Positions 32,254 through 32,763 of a DNA stretch of 32,763 nucleotides are shown one piece after another. The notes under the pieces were generated by a model that was given only the letters and a program-made list of their open reading frames with translations, was not told the origin of the DNA and made no database searches. The DNA is from Salinisphaera sp. G21_0 (GTDB lineage: Bacteria; Pseudomonadota; Gammaproteobacteria; Pseudomonadales; Endozoicomonadaceae), in contig NZ_JAGHQW010000060.1 in NCBI RefSeq assembly GCF_017744115.1, positions 1-32,763 of the forward strand, in the 5' to 3' direction. How positions within the stretch are numbered: position 1 is the first letter of the stretch; every line of letters starts with the position of its first letter. A program made the position numbers and the translations under genes.

Positions 32254-32763
32254 ATGCAGTCACCTTCCTCCTCAGTAACCGCAGACACGGCATCCCCGTT
32301 AACAGCCACTGAAGCCGGAAGGCACCAGCCAGCAAACAGCCGAAAACAAGAAAGAAAGCGATCCATGTCAGGTTACCAGGTGGAACAGACAACAACGGGC
32401 ACTGGAACATTTCCACCGCTTCAACTGCAATCTGAATCCGGGCCCATCCCACCCATAAAGCGCAGGCGTGTTACTGACAACAGCAGGAGTATTGTGTGTT
32501 CTTCAACTTCGCTACCTGCTAATCCGGAGCCAAGCGACAACAGGCTATTAACTGGCAATGAACATACCTCAGCGATGGCGCAGGTCATGCCTGAACCAAT
32601 GGAGGATGTACCGCTCACTACAGAAATTAACAGTCAAACATCAATTTCAGAATTTTCTGTAAGCCAGCAAAATGAACTGCGAACACATTTAAATAATCAA
32701 GAAATTCAAGCAATATTAAAGAATGCCGGGACTCTTCTGAAAAACCTCAAAGACAGGAAAATC
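32254..32763 (+). CDS. start of a Ser/Thr/Pro-rich protein with a basic cluster, runs off the window
   Basis: The ATG at 32254 opens a frame with no stop to the last base (170 codons). The same frame is also open back to the intron end at 32191, so the start is not certain and the ribosome-binding site is weak (GAAGAA). The product begins MQSPSSSVTADTASPLTAT, is rich in Ser, Thr, Pro, Gln and Asn, has a KQERKR and a PPIKRRRV basic cluster, and ends in a helical segment (ELRTHLNNQEIQAILKNAGTLLKNL). No domain is recognisable. A disordered N-terminus with a nuclear-import-like motif is consistent with a secreted effector or surface protein; this is inferred. The intron may lie in its promoter or 5' part. 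Confidence 0.6.
   Translation, partial: MQSPSSSVTADTASPLTATEAGRHQPANSRKQERKRSMSGYQVEQTTTGTGTFPPLQLQSESGPIPPIKRRRVTDNSRSIVCSSTSLPANPEPSDNRLLTGNEHTSAMAQVMPEPMEDVPLTTEINSQTSISEFSVSQQNELRTHLNNQEIQAILKNAGTLLKNLKDRKI

Overview
The window looks like a chromosomal segment of a marine gammaproteobacterium of the Oceanospirillales type, possibly Endozoicomonas-like. This is an inference from gene content (topoisomerase IV with its yqiA neighbour, UgpBAEC, FocA), the style of the repetitive proteins and the mixture of decayed mobile elements. I could not run a database search. No plasmid or phage backbone is visible.

Layout. 1-130: 3' end of a 5S rRNA gene with its terminator, so the window starts at the end of an rRNA operon. 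256-5144: a small coiled-coil protein, a TenA-type thiaminase, a sulfotransferase-fold protein, an IclR regulator, a short-chain dehydrogenase and an Asp/Glu racemase-like protein. 5235-6073: a YhcH/NanQ-family protein followed 2 bp later by a small unknown protein. 6219-10888: a compact minus-strand operon (acyl-CoA dehydrogenase, SDR, APH-like kinase, histidine phosphatase, SDR) divergent from a LysR gene, with a perfect inverted repeat between them. It resembles a split bacterial version of the ACAD10/ACAD11 kinase-dehydrogenase system for 4-hydroxy acids. 11995-12867: a membrane TPR protein. 13183-17417: a complete ugpBAEC glycerol-3-phosphate/glycerophosphodiester uptake operon. 17575-20052: a DUF4105 protein and a DUF3015 protein, both exported.

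20674-22515 encodes the most unusual product: a membrane-anchored protein with two ~104-residue Ser/Thr/Pro-rich repeats and a C-terminal peptidylarginine/agmatine deiminase-like domain with recognisable catalytic motifs. It is followed by ~600 bp of non-coding sequence holding an IS982-like remnant and one copy of a 26-bp interspersed repeat. 23114-29121 is mostly housekeeping: a metallophosphoesterase, parE-yqiA-LOG, an XPF/ERCC4-type nuclease with HhH motifs (uncommon in bacteria) and a formate/nitrite transporter.

29441-32763 is an outer-membrane protein gene followed by a mobile-element graveyard. It contains a ~170-bp near-perfect palindrome with 22-bp perfect termini, an IS1182-type transposase fragment, an IS66 TnpC tail, and a shrunken group II intron whose reverse transcriptase has lost its catalytic core while the ribozyme ends remain. 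Beyond the intron an open frame starts and runs off the window end. It is Ser/Thr/Pro-rich with a basic KRRR cluster and could be the N-terminus of a secreted or effector-like protein.
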